NCBI GenBank assembly: GCA_963806495.1
Contig: CAWDYA010000008.1
Coordinates: forward strand, 1 to 64,000
From: CAWDYA01 sp963806495
GTDB taxonomy: Bacteria > Acidobacteriota > Polarisedimenticolia > JACPZX01 > DASXTC01
Direction of reading: 5' to 3'
Length of the DNA stretch: 64,000 nucleotides
Within the stretch, counting starts at the first letter, position 1. Every line of letters begins with the position of its first letter. The position numbers and the translations under genes were made by a program. Shown in pieces: positions 60,856-64,000 of this stretch. The notes under the pieces are model-generated. The model made no database searches, was not told the origin of the DNA, and saw only the letters and a program-made list of their open reading frames with translations.

Positions 60856-63800
60856 ATGCCACCATCGAAGACGCGGAGGGGAAGCCTCCCCTCCGGCGAA
60901 AGTCCGTTTCTGCGCCTCATGGCGGTCTGCCTCATGGCCGCCCTGTCGTCCGCGGCCTTCGGCCAGGCCGTGACCGCCACCCTCAAAGGACGTGTCTTCG
61001 ACACCGGCGGCACGGGCCTGCCGGGGGTCGTGGTCATGTGCGAGAGCCCTTCCCATGGCGGCAGCAAGCAGCAGACAGTCACCGACGTGGAGGGGAATTA
61101 CCGGATCCCGCTCCTGCCCCCGGCCGACGACTACGTCGTGTCGGTGAACTACCCCGGGTTCGCCCCTGTCGAGGTGAGCCCGATCGAGCTGAACGCAGGC
61201 GGCACAAGGCTGCTCAACATCACCCTGAGAACCCGCGAGGAGTCGACCGAGACCGTCAAGGTCGAGGCCCGCGGCAGCACCGTCGACACCGAGTCGACGA
61301 AGACCAGCACCTCGTACAACGCGGAGTTCATCGAGGGTCTGCCTATCATCGGCCACAACTACCAGGACATTCTCACCCTCGCGCCCGGAGTGACCGACAC
61401 CGATGGCGACGGCAACCCGAATGTCCATGGTGCGAGAGACACCGGCCTGCAGTACCGGCTCGACGGCGGCAACATCACCGACCCGGTCTCGGGCACGTTC
61501 GGGCAGAATCTCAACTCCGACATCATCGAGGAGATCGAGGTGATCACCTCCGGCGCTTCGGCCGAGTACGGGCGGGCTGACGGCGGATTCGCCAACCTGA
61601 TCACCAAGTCGGGGGGCAACGACTTCGAGGGGAAGTTCTCCGTCTTCTATCAGGGGAAGTTCCTCAATGGCGACGGGGCGAACAACAACGACGTCAACAC
61701 CTTCGAGAACACGTTTCCGGATTACCACGATCTGCGTCCGTCCCTGACGGTGAGCGGGGCGATCGTCAAGGACAAGCTCTGGTACATCGGTTCCGTCGAG
61801 ATCCTGGACACACAGACCCCCATCAATCAGATCGGATCCGATATTCTCGTGACCTCGCGAGGCAACTACTCGTTCGGGAAACTCACCTGGCAGGCCGACT
61901 CCTCCGACAAGCTGACGCTCCAGGCGGTCGCCGACCCACGCAAGTTCACCGGGCTGGGTCTCCAGCTCGGCGTGTCACCCGACTCCGACTTCGAGTTCAA
62001 GCAGGGAGGCTTCACGCCCCAGGTCAAGTGGACCGCTCTCATCTCACCACAGCTCCTGCTCGAATCGACCGTCACCGCCTTCGATTCGGGAATTTCGGTG
62101 ACGCCGATTTCGCGCTACTTCGCGCCCACCCCGGTCGTGCTGGTCAAGGGAGCCGCCACGACGAACACGACGCAGGCGTTGTATCCCTGCGAGGTGGTGA
62201 ACTGCGACCCCCAGTACGGAGAGAAGCTCGTGTACAGGGTCGATCTCCTGGACGGACGCATCACAGGGCCCTACCCGACGCAGACGGACGACTCGCGGAT
62301 CCGCAACGCGATCAAGACCGATCTCTCCTACACAATCGAGGACGCCTGGGGCCAGCACTCCATCAAATCGGGGTTCGAGTTCGCCGACGAGAAATTCGAG
62401 GACTATCCGATCAACAACCCGATTCTGCTGGACGACACCACGCCCCGTCGGCCCTCGATAGTCAGCGGCTCCACGCCGCCCCGGCCCGATGAGATCATGG
62501 GGAACCAGGTGCTGCTGACGTATCAGCCACTGCAGACCCCGCAGAACGCGCAGAGCTTCAACAGTTCCATGTACCTGCTCGACGCCTGGAAGCCGCGACC
62601 CAACCTGACGCTCAATCTCGGCGTCCGGATCGACCGGGAGGACATCGACACCTCCGGGTTCACCGTGTTCAACCCGCGCGCCGAGCGGCGCGCCGCGATG
62701 CGGCTCTGGCAGAAGGTCTGCGCCGCCGCCCGTGACCAGTCCCTCGATACCGCGAACTCCAACTGCCACGATCCGGCGAACTACGACGGTAACCCTCCCC
62801 GGGACATCTCCAACAGCTTGAGAGCCGACGACCCGAATCACCCGGTCGATCCTGCGGTGGCGGCGCTCGACCTCAACCACGACGGATTCATCGACCAGAC
62901 CGGCGCGGAGGGCGCAGCCGAATTCGATGCGTTCACGGACTTCCCCTCGCGGGAAACATCCAACTTCTCGATCACCAACTCGAACCTCTCGCCGCGGCTC
63001 AGCTTCTCCTGGGACCCGTTCGCCGACGGCAAGACCAAGATCTTCGGGACGTTCGGACGCTTCTACGATTGCCTGTTCCTCAGCACGGTCACCGGTGAAA
63101 TCGGCCCCGACCAGGTCAGCTACGCCTTCTTCCCCGACCCGACGCGGCACAATATCGAGCCCGGCTCGGTGTCGCGATCCGCGTCCGCGGTGACCATCAC
63201 GCAGGTGGACCGGAACCTGAAGACCCCACACACGGACGAGGTGACCTTCGGGTTCGAGAGGGAGCTCGCGCCCGAGTGGTCTGTGGGAGTGACCTGGATC
63301 CGGCGGCGCGGGAAGGACCTCCTCCAGGATCAGGATCTCAACCACGTCACATGTCTCGATTACGGACCGGTGTTCGGGATCGACCCCTCGAAAATCTGCG
63401 GTGGCGCCGGCGGTCTCGAGACCGACACCTTCGGGAGCGTCGGCATCCAGTCCGGCTCGGGAAGCGTCGAGGGCGGGAGCTTTGCGTTCGATCGCGGCGC
63501 CAGCGGACCCAACGGGGTGCCGGATCTGTACACCGTCAGCCCCGCGTTCAACCAGGTCCTGCGGATCGGCAACTACAACTCCAGCCAGTACGACGCCTAC
63601 GAGGTGAAGGTCGTCAAGCGGCTGCACCGGAACTGGCAGATGCAGATGAGCTACACCTGGTCGAGGGCTTTCGGCCAGGCGGAGAGTTTCGCCTCCCAGA
63701 TCGGGAACGACCCGCAGACGAAGGACGACGAGGAGGGCTTCCTGGACTACGACCAGAGGCACGTGCTCAAGTTCCAGGCCGTTACGATGCTCCCCGGGCA

Positions 63801-64000
63801 GGTCCGCCTGGGCACGTCGATACAGTGGGCCTCCGGCACGCCTTTTTCGTACACCCAGCGGATCAGCGACCAGGACCAGACGGGCAACATCATCTACCGC
63901 CAGTTCTATCCCACCGGCCAGCGCAACGATCAGCGCAACGGCGGTCAGTGGCTCATCGACGCCCGTCTCGAGAAATCGTTCACCATCGGCAAGCTGATCG
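60856..64000 (+). CDS. TonB-dependent receptor, Oar-like, with carboxypeptidase-regulatory N-terminus (partial)
   Basis: ATG 60856 opens a frame that runs to the window end (about 1048 residues seen). A signal peptide (CLMAALSSAAFGQA) is followed by a CarboxypepD_reg-like domain (LKGRVFDTGGTGLPGVVVMC), then the plug (VDTESTKTSTSYNAEFIEGLP, with LDGGNITDPVSG and IEEIEVITSGASAEYGRADGGFANLITKSGGN) and a long beta-barrel whose C-terminus is missing. It is an outer membrane transporter or adhesin-like Oar protein energised by TonB. The substrate is unknown, often peptides or glycans in Acidobacteriota. Confidence 0.94.
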   Translation, partial: MPPSKTRRGSLPSGESPFLRLMAVCLMAALSSAAFGQAVTATLKGRVFDTGGTGLPGVVVMCESPSHGGSKQQTVTDVEGNYRIPLLPPADDYVVSVNYPGFAPVEVSPIELNAGGTRLLNITLRTREESTETVKVEARGSTVDTESTKTSTSYNAEFIEGLPIIGHNYQDILTLAPGVTDTDGDGNPNVHGARDTGLQYRLDGGNITDPVSGTFGQNLNSDIIEEIEVITSGASAEYGRADGGFANLITKSGGNDFEGKFSVFYQGKFLNGDGANNNDVNTFENTFPDYHDLRPSLTVSGAIVKDKLWYIGSVEILDTQTPINQIGSDILVTSRGNYSFGKLTWQADSSDKLTLQAVADPRKFTGLGLQLGVSPDSDFEFKQGGFTPQVKWTALISPQLLLESTVTAFDSGISVTPISRYFAPTPVVLVKGAATTNTTQALYPCEVVNCDPQYGEKLVYRVDLLDGRITGPYPTQTDDSRIRNAIKTDLSYTIEDAWGQHSIKSGFEFADEKFEDYPINNPILLDDTTPRRPSIVSGSTPPRPDEIMGNQVLLTYQPLQTPQNAQSFNSSMYLLDAWKPRPNLTLNLGVRIDREDIDTSGFTVFNPRAERRAAMRLWQKVCAAARDQSLDTANSNCHDPANYDGNPPRDISNSLRADDPNHPVDPAVAALDLNHDGFIDQTGAEGAAEFDAFTDFPSRETSNFSITNSNLSPRLSFSWDPFADGKTKIFGTFGRFYDCLFLSTVTGEIGPDQVSYAFFPDPTRHNIEPGSVSRSASAVTITQVDRNLKTPHTDEVTFGFERELAPEWSVGVTWIRRRGKDLLQDQDLNHVTCLDYGPVFGIDPSKICGGAGGLETDTFGSVGIQSGSGSVEGGSFAFDRGASGPNGVPDLYTVSPAFNQVLRIGNYNSSQYDAYEVKVVKRLHRNWQMQMSYTWSRAFGQAESFASQIGNDPQTKDDEEGFLDYDQRHVLKFQAVTMLPGQVRLGTSIQWASGTPFSYTQRISDQDQTGNIIYRQFYPTGQRNDQRNGGQWLIDARLEKSFTIGKLI

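Noticed and set aside
62044..63762. 572-residue minus-strand open frame
   Set aside because: It lies antisense to the TonB receptor, whose frame is uninterrupted and family-like.

Overview
The window is 64 kb of dense, GC-rich chromosomal DNA (codon third positions are mostly G or C) from a bacterium that best fits the Acidobacteriota or a neighbouring deltaproteobacterial-type lineage. Supporting signs are a VWFA protein of acidobacterial type, an Oar-like TonB-dependent receptor with a carboxypeptidase-regulatory N-terminus, an mglB-mglA pair downstream of dnaX-ybaB-recR, an elongation factor G of the spdEFG1 type (the branch close to mitochondrial EF-G1), multihaem cytochromes and many secreted proteases. 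The phylum is an inference and was not tested. Gene order and coding density look like core genome. The only clear mobile element is one insertion sequence.

Layout. 1-6.2 kb: envelope lipoprotein, VWFA protein, rhodanese-methyltransferase fusion, a flavoprotein with a one-base frameshift, tadA, tRNA-Ser(CGA) and a DUF885 peptidase. 6.2-9.3 kb: rpoD-rho on the minus strand, with a 400-nt leader ahead of rpoD. 9.7-18.8 kb: a seven-gene minus-strand alpha-glucan operon (GH57, galT, glgA, sensor kinase, response regulator, glgC, glycerate kinase). From galT onward every junction overlaps. It is driven by a promoter that predicts a leaderless GH57 mRNA and is interlocked with a divergent promoter for a PmtA-like methyltransferase. 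19.5-25.8 kb: a broken DUF222/HNH gene, a large hairpin, a DUF4262 gene, tRNA-Ser(GGA), an FHA protein and a Ser/Thr kinase. 25.9-29.2 kb: a DUF3109 gene and a three-gene redox cluster (DsbA-like, multihaem cytochrome, TlpA-like).

29.3-33.5 kb: a large-type SRP RNA followed by dnaX-ybaB-recR-mglB-mglA. 33.6-38.8 kb: two big secreted proteins, a 14-repeat kelch protein and a subtilase. 39.5-51.1 kb: a long plus-strand run rplU-rpmA-obgE-nadD-rsfS-(AAA+ regulator)-rlmH-dksA-lapB-gpmI-comF-PPIase-TMTC-like. It uses unusual start codons (TTG, ATT). 51.0-53.0 kb: hsp20 and an IS element with near-perfect 23-bp terminal inverted repeats. 53.1-57.8 kb: SDR, cvpA-like, a P-loop ATPase, frameshifted fusA and ferredoxin. 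57.9-64 kb: aminotransferase, a matrixin-like metalloprotease with a cystine-knot-like tail, a secreted protein and the start of the TonB receptor, which runs off the end.

No defence island, prophage, CRISPR array or biosynthetic cluster is visible. The most interesting items are: an AAA+ regulator with a rewritten GAFTGA loop (GAHTDA) and an altered Walker B; the leaderless, interlocked divergent promoter pair; a two-component system translationally embedded in the glycogen operon; a conotoxin-like cysteine framework on a matrixin protease; a 25-bp near-perfect hairpin; and non-AUG starts sitting exactly on the preceding stop codons. Three genes (baiN-like, FHA, fusA) each carry one surplus C on the coding strand. 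This is more likely sequencing or assembly error than true gene decay.
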